A DNA stretch of 64,000 bases from Aquabacterium sp. OR-4 (GCF_025290835.2 NZ_JAOCQD020000001.1:2542001-2606000); one strand, 5' to 3'. Positions 22,016 through 38,872 are shown, numbered from the stretch's first letter. Notes: generated by a model from the sequence alone, not told the origin. A program made the numbers and translations.

Positions 22016-22089
22016 GCGGCCCGAGGTGCTGCCGAGAAGCGCAGCCGTACACCCGTACGGCGAGCATCGCAGGCGGCAGATCGGGCCGC
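22016..22089. repeat. Long intergenic hairpin element, copy 1
   Basis: Nested inverted repeat: outer arms GCGGCCCGA/TCGGGCCGC, middle CTGCC/GGCAG, inner GCCGTAC/GTACGGC with loop ACCC. A 25-bp central block (22040-22064) is identical to 52239-52263. It sits in the 3' untranslated region of the aldehyde dehydrogenase gene. Confidence 0.8.
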
Positions 22090-22110
22090 GCAGCAGGCGG
22101 ATGCGCCTGA

Positions 22111-23634
<1,524 letters not shown>

Positions 23635-23732
23635 GGCTGTCTCCTGAACAAAGTTGCGGGAACGGTTTGCGGACGGGATCTCGCGGATCGGCCGGTGAAG
23701 CCATCGCCTCGCCGTCTCGGGATGCCAGTGGA

Positions 23733-23748
23733 TGCAGCGGCCATGCCA
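23733..23748 (-). promoter_or_regulatory. Sigma-54 (-24/-12) promoter of the aldehyde dehydrogenase gene
   Basis: The minus strand reads TGGCATGGCCGCTGCA. Against TGGCACG-N4-TTGC it differs at two positions, and the GG-to-GC spacing is exactly 12. It lies about 100 bp upstream of the ATG, next to a divergent sigma-54 activator gene. Confidence 0.75.
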
Positions 23749-23961
23749 CGGCCGCTTGGGCGCAAAGCGGCCGATTTGCGGGTGAAAGCTGGCCCATTTC
23801 CTGCGGAGACACTGTTCAAGAGCCTCCTGCGTGCTGCAACGCTGTCACGCAACGGCGCAGGTGCTCTGCCGATTCACGCTGAAGCCGTCGCCACCGCGGG
23901 ATCTCCCCCATGAACGGCCGTGCATATGTTGCCCGGTCTGCTGAACCTGAGGACACCCGAG

Positions 23962-26148
<2,187 letters not shown>

Positions 26149-26183
26149 TCCACCGGCCGCCGCCGCCGGGTGAAGATGGCTGG

Positions 26184-26915
26184 ATGAGCGAGCCCGTCAT
26201 CTTCAGCACCGCCGGCCCGGTGGCCACCATCACCCTGCACCGGCCCGACTGCCGCAACGCGGTGGACGGCCCCACCGCGGCCCTGCTGAAGCAGGCCTTT
26301 GCCCGCTTCGATGCCGATGCCGCGCTGGCGGTGGCGGTGCTCACCGGTGGCGGCGGGCAGTTCTGCGCCGGGGCCGACCTGAAGGCGGTGGCCGATCCGG
26401 CGCGGCGCAACGCGGTCACGCCCGACGGCAGCGGCAGCGGGCCGATGGGGCCCACGCGCATGGCCTTCACCAAGCCGGTGATCGCCGCCATCGAGGGCCA
26501 TGCCGTGGCCGGCGGGCTCGAGCTGGCGCTGATGTGCGACTTGCGCGTGGCCGCCGCCAGCGCGGTGTTCGGCGTGTTCTGCCGGCGCTGGGGCGTGCCG
26601 CTGATCGATGGCGGCACGGTGCGGCTGCCGCGCATCGTGGGCCAGGGTCGCGCGCTGGACATGATCCTCACCGGCCGCGCCGTGCCGGCCCACGAAGCAC
26701 TGGCCGAGGCGCAGGCGCTGGCCCTGCAGATCGCCGGCTTTCCGCAGGCCTGCCTGCGGATCGACCGGGCCAGCGCACTGGCGCAGTGGGATCTGGATCT
26801 GCCGGCCGCGCTGCGGCACGAAGGTGCCGCCGCCAGCGCCGTGGTGCAGGCCGAGGGCGTGGCCGGCGCGGCGCTGTTTGCCGCCGGCGCCGGGCGCCAC
26901 GGCCGGCCAGCCTGA
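26184..26915 (+). CDS. Enoyl-CoA hydratase/isomerase family protein
   Basis: 243 residues. 'GGQFCAGADLKAVAD' and 'IEGHAVAGGLELALMCDLRVAAA' form the crotonase oxyanion hole; the catalytic-type Glu of G-G-x-E-L-A is present. 'FGVFCRRWGVPLIDGGTVRLPRIVG' fits crotonase homologues with a Gly/Asp second site. It is probably a CoA-thioester hydratase or isomerase in acyl or aromatic acid breakdown. It starts 35 bp after the AcoR gene on the same strand, so readthrough is possible. An alternative in-frame start a few codons upstream cannot be excluded. Confidence 0.85.
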   Translation: MSEPVIFSTAGPVATITLHRPDCRNAVDGPTAALLKQAFARFDADAALAVAVLTGGGGQFCAGADLKAVADPARRNAVTPDGSGSGPMGPTRMAFTKPVIAAIEGHAVAGGLELALMCDLRVAAASAVFGVFCRRWGVPLIDGGTVRLPRIVGQGRALDMILTGRAVPAHEALAEAQALALQIAGFPQACLRIDRASALAQWDLDLPAALRHEGAAASAVVQAEGVAGAALFAAGAGRHGRPA

Positions 26916-27132
26916 GCACCTGGTGCGCGCCCGCCGCTGCGCGGGCGCCGGGCCGCAGCATGGGCCGCGGCCCAATTGCCGGGCCCGGCTGGCGCTTCTC
27001 GGCGCATCGGCGCCGGTGCAGGCGGCCACCATCGCCAGGCCGTATCCCCCTGCGTCGGCGCCGCTTGCGCGCCGGCCCGCACCACCGATCGCCGTACCCG
27101 CCCCCTGCCCCTCGCGCTCAACAGGCCGCCGC

Positions 27133-27504
27133 ATGAAACGCATCCTGGTCGTCGACGATCAGCAAGACATCCGCGAGCTGGTGCGCATGACGCTGGAAAC
27201 CGGCGGCCACGAGGTGCACGAGGCCGCCAACGGCAGCGCGGCGCTGCGCCTGGCCGGCCAGCTGGCACCCGACCTGGTGCTGCTGGACGTGATGATGCCC
27301 GGCAGCCTGGACGGCCTGGACGTGTGCCGCTGCCTCAAGCAGCCGGGCGGCGACGGCGCACCGCCGCGCATGAAGGTGGTGATGCTCTCGGCCTGCCACG
27401 CCACGAGCGACCAGCACGCCGGCCTGGCCGCCGGCGCCGACGGCTACCTGGCCAAGCCCTTCAGCCCGCGCGCGCTGCTGGCCCTGGTGTCGAGCCTGGC
27501 CTGA
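27133..27504 (+). CDS. Single-domain response regulator (CheY-like)
   Basis: 123 residues, receiver domain only: D8-D9 acidic pair, phospho-acceptor D52 in 'LVLLDVMMPGS', a Ser in 'VVMLSACHA', and the invariant Lys in 'GYLAKPFSP'. There is no output domain. It lies 49 bp upstream of a membrane histidine kinase on the same strand, the likely partner. It acts by protein contact or as a phosphorelay intermediate (family knowledge). Confidence 0.93.
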   Translation: MKRILVVDDQQDIRELVRMTLETGGHEVHEAANGSAALRLAGQLAPDLVLLDVMMPGSLDGLDVCRCLKQPGGDGAPPRMKVVMLSACHATSDQHAGLAAGADGYLAKPFSPRALLALVSSLA

Positions 27505-27553
27505 GCCAGAGCCCACCTCCGCCCCGCGCCCCGCAACCCAGCGCAGGCCCGCC

Positions 27554-29911
<2,358 letters not shown>

Positions 29912-29975
29912 TACCCGCGCGCGGGCGCGCATGGTTGAATGGCGGCACGCTGTCTGCCCCCCGCCCGCCCGTCGC

Positions 29976-30803
29976 ATGGATTCTCACGCTGTCTCGCCGC
30001 TGTACCTGCTCGAACGCTTCGATGTGGGCATCGTGCACCTGGACGGCCACCGCCGCGTGGTGGGCATGAACGACTTTGCGCGCCGCGTGCTGCCGGTCGA
30101 CCGCATGCTGCCCTTCGACCAGATGGTGCTCGACTTCCACCCCAGCCGCTCGCGGCCCAAGGTGGAGTTTCTGCTCGACCAGGCGGCGCAGTGCCCGGTG
30201 GCCGCACCGCCGCCCATGACCATGATCATCAACATCCCCGAGCGGGTGCTGCTGATCAAGGTGTCGCGCCTGTCGGGCGGCGACCTGCGGCCCGGCGGCT
30301 ACACCCTGGTGTTCTACGACATCACCGACCTGGTGGCCGCCAAGGACGACGCCAGCCCGCGCGCCGCGGCCACGCCGGCCGCCCAGGCGGCGGCCGAGCT
30401 GCCGGGGCAGCTGCCCGTGACCCCGCCCGCGCAGCGCCGGCGCCTGCTCAAGGTGCCCACGGTGAGCCAGCAGCGCATCCTGTTCGTCGATGCCGACGAC
30501 ATCGTGGCCATCGGCTCCGATGGCCACTACACCCGCGTGCTCACCGCGGGCGGCAGCCAGTTCTGCAACCTGTCGATCGGTGATCTGGAGACGCGGCTCG
30601 ATCCCGAGCTGTTCATGCGCGTGCACCGCAGCCATGTGATCAACCTGCGCGCGGTGCGCCAGCTGCAGCGCGACGACGGCCGCCTGGCCGTGCAGCTGAG
30701 CGGCGTGGCCGAGCCGGTGCCGGTGTCGCGCGGCAGCGCCGGCGAGCTGCTCGAGCGCCTGGGCGTGCCCGCGGGCTCGCTGGCGCTGCCAAACCGCGGG
30801 TAA
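29976..30803 (+). CDS. rcoM: RcoM-type CO-sensing transcription factor (heme PAS + LytTR)
   Basis: 275 residues. The N-terminal PAS-type domain contains 'LDFHPSRSRPKVEFLLDQAAQCP' type sequence; H55, C73 and M83 fall at spacings (18 and 10) close to the heme ligands I recall for Paraburkholderia xenovorans RcoM (His74, Cys94, Met104). The C-terminal LytTR DNA-binding domain starts near residue 165 ('RILFVDADDIVAIGSDGHYT', 'LFMRVHRSHVINL'). RcoM proteins bind CO at ferrous heme and activate cox genes. This gene sits directly upstream of coxM, and three TTCGTGC repeats lie in the gap. ATG 29976 is preferred over 29931 because the PAS start follows it. Confidence 0.88.
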   Translation: MDSHAVSPLYLLERFDVGIVHLDGHRRVVGMNDFARRVLPVDRMLPFDQMVLDFHPSRSRPKVEFLLDQAAQCPVAAPPPMTMIINIPERVLLIKVSRLSGGDLRPGGYTLVFYDITDLVAAKDDASPRAAATPAAQAAAELPGQLPVTPPAQRRRLLKVPTVSQQRILFVDADDIVAIGSDGHYTRVLTAGGSQFCNLSIGDLETRLDPELFMRVHRSHVINLRAVRQLQRDDGRLAVQLSGVAEPVPVSRGSAGELLERLGVPAGSLALPNRG

Positions 30804-30859
30804 GTTCCCTCCCCGGGCTTTCCCGGGCTTGATTTGCCACAAAGCGGGGGCGGCTGCAG

Positions 30860-30907
30860 TTCGTGCAGGCCGGCGGCATTTCGTGCGCGCTGGGCCACCG
30901 TTCGTGC
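30860..30907 (+). promoter_or_regulatory. Triplet direct-repeat operator, probable RcoM binding site
   Basis: TTCGTGC occurs exactly three times in the rcoM-coxM gap, at 30860, 30880 and 30901, spaced 20 and 21 bp (two helical turns), all in the same orientation. This fits the TTnnnG triplet direct repeats described, as I recall, for RcoM at the coxM promoter. It lies 89-136 bp upstream of the coxM ATG. Confidence 0.75.
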
Positions 30908-30931
30908 AGCAGCGGGGGCAACAGCCCCGTG

Positions 30932-30961
30932 TTCGACATCGGCACGGCCGGTTTCCAGAAT
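30932..30961 (+). promoter_or_regulatory. Candidate sigma-70 promoter of the cox operon
   Basis: TTCGAC (30932-30937) and CAGAAT (30956-30961) are separated by 18 bp. They start 25 bp after the last TTCGTGC repeat, a sensible place for activation by an upstream-bound regulator, and end 34 bp before the coxM ATG. Both boxes are imperfect. Confidence 0.45.
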
Positions 30962-30995
30962 CCAGGCGTCGTTCAAAGAACCCCGGAGACGCCGC

Positions 30996-31856
30996 ATGAT
31001 TCCTCCCGCCTTCGAGTACCACGCCCCCCGTTCGGTGGGCGAGGCCATCGGCCTGCTCGGCAGCCTGGGCCCCGATGCCAAGCTGCTGGCCGGCGGCCAC
31101 AGCCTGCTGCCGATGATGAAGCTGCGCTTTGCCCAGCCGGCCCACCTGATCGACCTGAACCGCATTGCCGAGCTGCGCGGCATAGCCGAAGAAGGCGACA
31201 CCGTGCTCATCGGCGCGATGACGGTCGAGAACGAGCTGATCGCCAGCGCCCTGCTGCAGCGCCGCGTGCCGCTGCTGCCCGAGGCCGCCAAGCTGATCGC
31301 CGACCCGCAGGTGCGCAACCGCGGCACCATCGGTGGCGACATCGCCCACGGCGACCCCGGCAACGACCACCCGGCCATCAGCCTGGCGCTGAACGCGCAG
31401 TTCACGCTGCAAGGCCCTGGTGGCAGCCGCACCGTGGCCGCCGACGACTTCTTCCACGGCACCTACATGACGGCGCTGGCCGAGGACGAGATCCTCACCG
31501 CCATCCGCGTGCCGGCCTTTGCCCAGGGCACCGGCTGGGCCTACGAGAAGTTGAAGCGCAAGACCGGCGACTGGGCCACGGCCGGCGCCGCGGTGGTGCT
31601 GCGCCTGGATGGCGGCGTGGTCGGCCAGGTGCGCATCGGGCTGACCAACGTGGCGCCGATGGCCATCCGCGCCAAAGACGCCGAGGCCGCGCTGCTGGGC
31701 CGGCCGCTCAGCCCGGCCACCCTCACCGCCGCCGCCCAGGCCGCCATGGCCGCCACCGACCCCGCCGAAGACCTGCGCGGCGACGTGGCCTACAAGACCG
31801 CGATGGCCGGCCAGATGGTCAAGCGCGCCATCGAGCGCGCCGCAGCCCGCTGCTGA
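30996..31856 (+). CDS. coxM: Aerobic carbon monoxide dehydrogenase, medium (FAD) subunit
   Basis: 286 residues. FAD-binding motifs AGGHS at 32-36 and TIGGD at 111-115 ('TIGGDIAHGDPGND') are diagnostic of the xanthine-oxidase-family flavoprotein subunit. In CO dehydrogenase it passes electrons from the CoxS iron-sulphur clusters to the quinone pool. Order and spacing (coxM-S-L) match known cox operons. The ATG follows CCGGAG. Length equals that of the Oligotropha subunit within a few residues. Confidence 0.96.
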   Translation: MIPPAFEYHAPRSVGEAIGLLGSLGPDAKLLAGGHSLLPMMKLRFAQPAHLIDLNRIAELRGIAEEGDTVLIGAMTVENELIASALLQRRVPLLPEAAKLIADPQVRNRGTIGGDIAHGDPGNDHPAISLALNAQFTLQGPGGSRTVAADDFFHGTYMTALAEDEILTAIRVPAFAQGTGWAYEKLKRKTGDWATAGAAVVLRLDGGVVGQVRIGLTNVAPMAIRAKDAEAALLGRPLSPATLTAAAQAAMAATDPAEDLRGDVAYKTAMAGQMVKRAIERAAARC

Positions 31857-31860
31857 GGCG

Positions 31861-31928
31861 CCCCCACGCCGCTCCGCTCCTGCCCCCCGAGGGGGCGTTC
31901 AGCCCCTTGGGGCGGCCCGGCGGGGCTG
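31861..31928. repeat. GC-rich double-hairpin intergenic element between coxM and coxS
   Basis: GCCCCC/GGGGGC with loop CGA (31882-31896), then CAGCCCC/GGGGCTG (31900-31928). It resembles 60841-60895 in order and core blocks (CCCCC...GGGGGCG...GCGGCCCGGC). Lying inside an operon, it could set transcript stability or partial termination. Confidence 0.6.
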
Positions 31929-31952
31929 AAACCACTCCGACGAGAACATGAC

Positions 31953-32462
<510 letters not shown>

Positions 32463-32477
32463 GCAGGAGATTCACCG

Positions 32478-34895
<2,418 letters not shown>

Positions 34896-34908
34896 GGACC
34901 ATCGAACC

Positions 34909-35766
34909 ATGGAAGTCACGCTCGACAAGCGCTACCCCATCGCGGCCGGCCCGGCCCAGGCCTGGACCGTGCTGCGCGACGTGCGCGCCGTGGCCGGCTG
35001 CATGCCCGGCGCGGCCATCACCGAACAGCTGGACGGCACGCACTACAAGGGCCATGTCAAGGTCAAGGTGGGCCCGGCCACAGCGGCCTTTGCCGGCGAC
35101 ATCGAGGTGCTCTCGCTCGACGAAAGCACCCAGCGTCTGAACCTGCTGGGCAAGGGCGCCGACCGCAGCGGCAGCACCGCGGCCATGGACCTGGTGGCCA
35201 CCGTGGAGCCGGGCGACACACCCGGCACCAGCGTGCTGGTGGGCCAGGCCAAGGTGACGGTGAACGGCAAGTTCGCGCAGTTCGGCGGCCGCATGATGGT
35301 GCAGGTGTCGGACATGATCCTGCAGCAGTTCGCCGACAACTTCAGTGCCACGGCAGCGGCGCAGCCGGTGCCCCAGGCCGAAGTTACGGCGGCGCAGCCG
35401 GTGCCCCAGGCCGATGTCACAGCGGCGCAGCCGGTGCCCCAGGCCGAGGTTGCAGCGGCGCAGCCGGTGCCTCAGGCCGAGGCCGCTGCGGCGCAGCCGG
35501 TGCCTCAGGCCGAGGCCGCTGCGGCGCAGCCGGCCGCCGCCGCCGTGATGGAGGAAGTGCCCGCCCCCGTCGTGCACGCCGCGGCGCCGGCGGCCACCGT
35601 CAACGCCGCCACGGGCGGCGCCGCTGGCGCAGTGCCCGCGCCGCCGGCACCGCGCCCGGTGGCACCGGTGGTGGTCACCGCCGCGGCCAAGGAGCTCAAC
35701 GCCCTGGCCATCGTGTGGATGCTGGTGAAGAACTGGTTCGCCGGCCTGTTTGGCAAGCGCGCCTGA
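34909..35766 (+). CDS. coxG: CoxG, membrane-recruitment/quinone-handling protein for CO dehydrogenase
   Basis: 285 residues. The N-terminal ~150 residues form an SRPBCC/CoxG domain ('EVTLDKRYPIAAGPAQAWTV', 'MPGAAITEQLDGTHYKG', 'GGRMMVQVSDMILQQFADNF'). A long Ala/Pro linker contains five near-perfect 11-residue repeats (AAQPVPQAE/D core). The C-terminal helix 'AIVWMLVKNWFAGLFGKR' is amphipathic and would bind membrane. CoxG has been reported to tether the enzyme and deliver quinone. It is about 80 residues longer than short family members, almost entirely because of the linker. Confidence 0.9.
   Translation: MEVTLDKRYPIAAGPAQAWTVLRDVRAVAGCMPGAAITEQLDGTHYKGHVKVKVGPATAAFAGDIEVLSLDESTQRLNLLGKGADRSGSTAAMDLVATVEPGDTPGTSVLVGQAKVTVNGKFAQFGGRMMVQVSDMILQQFADNFSATAAAQPVPQAEVTAAQPVPQADVTAAQPVPQAEVAAAQPVPQAEAAAAQPVPQAEAAAAQPAAAAVMEEVPAPVVHAAAPAATVNAATGGAAGAVPAPPAPRPVAPVVVTAAAKELNALAIVWMLVKNWFAGLFGKRA
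35353..35530. repeat. 33-bp in-frame tandem repeat inside coxG
   Basis: CAGCCGGTGCC recurs at 35362, 35395, 35428, 35461 and 35494, exactly 33 bp apart, with a degenerate sixth unit at 35527. Each unit encodes 11 residues, so copy-number change would alter linker length without breaking the frame. Confidence 0.95.
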
Positions 35767-35771
35767 CCGCG

Positions 35772-36698
35772 ATGGACGCCGCTGCGCTGCGCCAGAGCCT
35801 GCACCAGGCCGGCTACATCGCCGACGAGCCGCTGGCCACCACGCTGTGGCTGGCCGGTGAGCTGCAGCGCCCGCTGCTGGTGGAGGGCGACGCCGGCGTG
35901 GGCAAAACCGCGCTGGCCACCGCGCTGGCACGCTGCCAGGGCCGGCGCCTGGTGCGCCTGCAATGCCACGAGGGGCTTGATCTGTCGCAGGCCGCGTACG
36001 AGTGGAACTATGGCCGCCAGCTGCTGGCCATCCAGCTGCACCAGCGCCCGCACGAGGCGCAGCCCGGCGGCCTGCTGCGCGAGACCGACCTGTTTGGCCG
36101 CGACTACCTGCTCGAGCGCCCGCTGCTCACCGCCCTGACCAGCGAGCAGCCGGTGGTGCTGCTGATCGACGAGCTTGACCGCGCCGACGAAGCCTTCGAG
36201 GCCTTCCTGCTCGAGCTGCTGGCCGACTGGCAGATCACCGTGCCCGAGCTGGGCACGCTGCGCGCGCGCCAGGCGCCGCTGGCCGTGCTCACCAGCAATG
36301 GCACGCGCGAGCTGAGCGACGCGCTGCGCCGCCGCTGCCTGTACCACTGGCTCGACTACCCCACGCTGGCGCGCGAGATCGCCATCGTGCGCAGCACCCT
36401 GCCCGAGGCCGAGCCGCGCCTGGTGGACGAGGCCGTGGCCTTTGTGCAGCGCCTGCGCCGCGAAGACCTGGCCAAGACCCCCGGCGTGGCCGAGACCCTG
36501 GACTGGGTGCGCGCGCTGCACCGCCTGCAGCGCGTGTGCCTGCCCGACGAGGCCGAGGCCCTGCAGGCCACCCTCGGCTGCCTGCTGAAGACCCGCGACG
36601 ACCGCTTCCAGCTCACGCCCGAGCGGCTGCGCCGCCTGCTCGAAGGCCGCAACCGCGAGCAGACGGGCGAGGGCGTGGCCGCGCGCCACGGCGCCTGA
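35772..36698 (+). CDS. coxD: CoxD, MoxR-type AAA+ ATPase for CO dehydrogenase maturation
   Basis: 308 residues. Walker A at 39-46 (GDAGVGKT), Walker B in 'VVLLIDELDRADEAF', and sensor-type 'LAVLTSNGTRELSDALRRRC' define a MoxR AAA+ ATPase. In Oligotropha CoxD is needed to add sulphur and copper to the molybdenum site. It starts 5 bp after the coxG stop and is followed by the VWA partner gene coxE, the usual MoxR-VWA pairing. ATG 35772 is chosen because an earlier in-frame start would lie inside coxG. Confidence 0.93.
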   Translation: MDAAALRQSLHQAGYIADEPLATTLWLAGELQRPLLVEGDAGVGKTALATALARCQGRRLVRLQCHEGLDLSQAAYEWNYGRQLLAIQLHQRPHEAQPGGLLRETDLFGRDYLLERPLLTALTSEQPVVLLIDELDRADEAFEAFLLELLADWQITVPELGTLRARQAPLAVLTSNGTRELSDALRRRCLYHWLDYPTLAREIAIVRSTLPEAEPRLVDEAVAFVQRLRREDLAKTPGVAETLDWVRALHRLQRVCLPDEAEALQATLGCLLKTRDDRFQLTPERLRRLLEGRNREQTGEGVAARHGA

Positions 36699-36746
36699 GC
36701 CGCCGCCCCCGCAGCACCGCCGGCCCCCTGTTCACCCGCCCCCGCC

Positions 36747-37955
36747 ATGCACGCGCCGGCCCCTGCCCCCCTGCTGCCCGTGCCGCTGCCGCCGGCCGAT
36801 CCGCTGGGCGGCATTGCCGGCTTTGCCGCCACGCTGCGCGAGCACGGCTTTCGCATCGGCATCGCCGAGCAGCAGGCCCTGGTGCAGGCCGCACTGGCCT
36901 TGCCGCTGGCCCGCCACGGCCAGCTCGAGGCTGCCTGGCGCGCCATTGCCTGCCACAACCGGCGCGACTGGCAGCACTGGCCCGAGCTGTTCCAGCGCTA
37001 CTGGCATCCGCAGCGCCTGCGCGGCAGCACCCGGGTGAGCGGCCTGACCCGGCCCTCGCGCGATCTGCGCCAGGCCGTGCAGCAGCTGCACGACGACATG
37101 GCTGCCGCAGCCCAGCCGGCCCGCGACACCGGCGCCAGCGACGCCACGCTCGACGACACCCTGCTGCCCGCCGCCACCGACCCCGGCCGCGCCCACACGC
37201 TGGGCGGCGCCAGCCGCACCGATGCGCTGCACGAGCGCCGCTTCTCGCAATGGCTGCCGCAGGATCTGGCGCAGCTGAACGCGCTGGCCGAGCGCATTGC
37301 CGAGCGCCTGCGCCAGCGCCTCACCCGGCGCTGGCTGGCGCAGCGCAGCGGCCGCCGGCTCGACCTGCGGCGCACGCTGCGTGCCAGCCTGGCCACCGGC
37401 GGCGTGCCGCTGGCACCGGCCTGGCGCCAGCCGCGCCGCGAGCGCCCGCGCCTGTTCATCCTGGTGGACGTGAGCCGCTCGATGGAGATCCACGCGCAGC
37501 TGTTCCTGCGCATCGCGCGCGCCTTTGTCACCGCCTCGCAGCCGGGACAGACCCGCGTCTTCGTGTTCCACACCCGCCTGGCCGAGGTCACGCCGCTGCT
37601 GCAGCGCGACAGCGCCACGGTGCAGGAGAAGGTCAACGCCGTGGCCTCGGGTTTTGGTGGCGGCACCCGCATCGCCACCAGCGTGGACGACTTCGTGCGC
37701 GTGCATGCCCGCGCCCAGCTGGGCCGGCGCGCCCAGGTGTGGCTGCTGAGTGACGGCTTCGACGCCGATGCGCCCCAGGCCCTGGCCGAGGCCTTGGCGC
37801 GCGTGCGCGGCCGCGGCGCGCGCACCACCTGGTTCCATCCCTCGCCCGCTGCACCGGCCTCGGCCGCGGTGCAGGGCGCGCGGCCCCACATCGAGCGCTT
37901 CATCCGCCTGGCCAGCCTGGCCGATCTGCAGGCCGCCGCGTCCCTGATCCATTAG
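36747..37955 (+). CDS. coxE: CoxE, VWA-domain protein for CO dehydrogenase maturation
   Basis: 402 residues. The C-terminal von Willebrand A domain has a MIDAS motif D241-V-S-R-S ('ILVDVSRSMEIHAQLFLRIA') and 'VWLLSDGFDADAP'. The N-terminal helical part ('GIAEQQALVQAALALPLARHG') is typical of the MoxR-partner family. It works with CoxD; CoxE is implicated in delivering copper to the active site. It is 48 bp downstream of coxD and 12 bp upstream of coxF, whose ribosome site AGGAGAA overlaps its end. Confidence 0.93.
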   Translation: MHAPAPAPLLPVPLPPADPLGGIAGFAATLREHGFRIGIAEQQALVQAALALPLARHGQLEAAWRAIACHNRRDWQHWPELFQRYWHPQRLRGSTRVSGLTRPSRDLRQAVQQLHDDMAAAAQPARDTGASDATLDDTLLPAATDPGRAHTLGGASRTDALHERRFSQWLPQDLAQLNALAERIAERLRQRLTRRWLAQRSGRRLDLRRTLRASLATGGVPLAPAWRQPRRERPRLFILVDVSRSMEIHAQLFLRIARAFVTASQPGQTRVFVFHTRLAEVTPLLQRDSATVQEKVNAVASGFGGGTRIATSVDDFVRVHARAQLGRRAQVWLLSDGFDADAPQALAEALARVRGRGARTTWFHPSPAAPASAAVQGARPHIERFIRLASLADLQAAASLIH

Positions 37956-37967
37956 GAGAACCCCGCC

Positions 37968-38870
37968 ATGTCCACCCATGCCCAGGATCTGCTGGCCACC
38001 GCACGCCGGCTTGGCGAGCAGGACGAGCCCTATGCGCTGGTCAGCGTGCTGCGCGTGCTGCCGCCGGCCGCCGCCCGGGCCGGCGACAAGGCCATCGTCA
38101 CCCGCGCCGGTTTTGTCGATGGCTGGATCGGCGGCGGCTGCGCCCAGCCGGCCGTGCTGCGCACCGTGCAGCAGGCGCTCGACGACGGCCAGGCGCGGCT
38201 GCTGCGCGTGGCCCCCGATGGCGAGCTCAAGCCCCTGGACGACGTGCTGCAGTTCGGCATGAGCTGCCCCTCGGGCGGCACGCTGGAGCTGTTTGTCGAC
38301 CCGGTGCTGCCGCGCGCGCGGCTCACGGTGATCGGCGATTCGCCGGTGGCGCAGGCCCTGGCCGGCCTGGCCCCGCGCGTGGGTTTTGCAGTCAGCGTGG
38401 TGGCGCAAGGCGCCGAGGCCAGCGCCTGGCCCGATGCCCAGCAGGTGCTGGCCGCTGATTGCCCGCATGCCACGCCCGGCAAGATCGGCCCCGGCAGCTT
38501 TGTGGTGGTGGCCACCCAGGGCAGGCGCGATGTGCAGGGCCTGCGCTGCGCGCTGGCGCTGGGCGGCCGGGGCGTGTGGCTGGTGGCGAGTGCGCGCAAG
38601 GCCGGGGTGCTGAAGCAATCGCTGCTGGCCGCGGGGTCGGACGCCGAGGCCGTGTCCGCCATCGTGGCCCCGGCCGGCACGCCGATCGGCGCATGCACGC
38701 CCGAGGAGGTGGCCTTGTCGGTGCTGGCCGCGGTGGTGGCGGCGCGACGGCAGGCAAGGGCCGCGCCAGCAGCGAGCGCCGCCGACGTCGCCAGTCAGAC
38801 CGTGGCCGTGCCCGCACCGGCACCAGAGCGCCCGGTGGCCACCGTCTCGTCGTGCTGCGGGGGGGCCTGA
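37968..38870 (+). CDS. coxF: CoxF, XdhC-like maturation protein
   Basis: 300 residues. The N-terminal XdhC/CoxI domain ('LVSVLRVLPPAAARAGDKAIV', 'GGGCAQPAVL', 'PSGGTLELFVDP') and the C-terminal Rossmann part ('RLTVIGDSPVAQALAGLAP', 'TPIGACTPEEVALSVLAAVV') match XdhC-type chaperones that bind and sulphurate molybdenum cofactor for this enzyme family. It ends in 'SSCCGGA', a Cys pair that could bind metal. The stop is 2 bp before the next ATG (TGAGCATG), so it is tightly coupled. Confidence 0.9.
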   Translation: MSTHAQDLLATARRLGEQDEPYALVSVLRVLPPAAARAGDKAIVTRAGFVDGWIGGGCAQPAVLRTVQQALDDGQARLLRVAPDGELKPLDDVLQFGMSCPSGGTLELFVDPVLPRARLTVIGDSPVAQALAGLAPRVGFAVSVVAQGAEASAWPDAQQVLAADCPHATPGKIGPGSFVVVATQGRRDVQGLRCALALGGRGVWLVASARKAGVLKQSLLAAGSDAEAVSAIVAPAGTPIGACTPEEVALSVLAAVVAARRQARAAPAASAADVASQTVAVPAPAPERPVATVSSCCGGA

Positions 38871-38872
38871 GC

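Noticed and set aside
35353..35530. Regular 33-bp repeats as a possible CRISPR array
   Set aside because: The units are contiguous with no variable spacers and encode an in-frame peptide repeat inside coxG.
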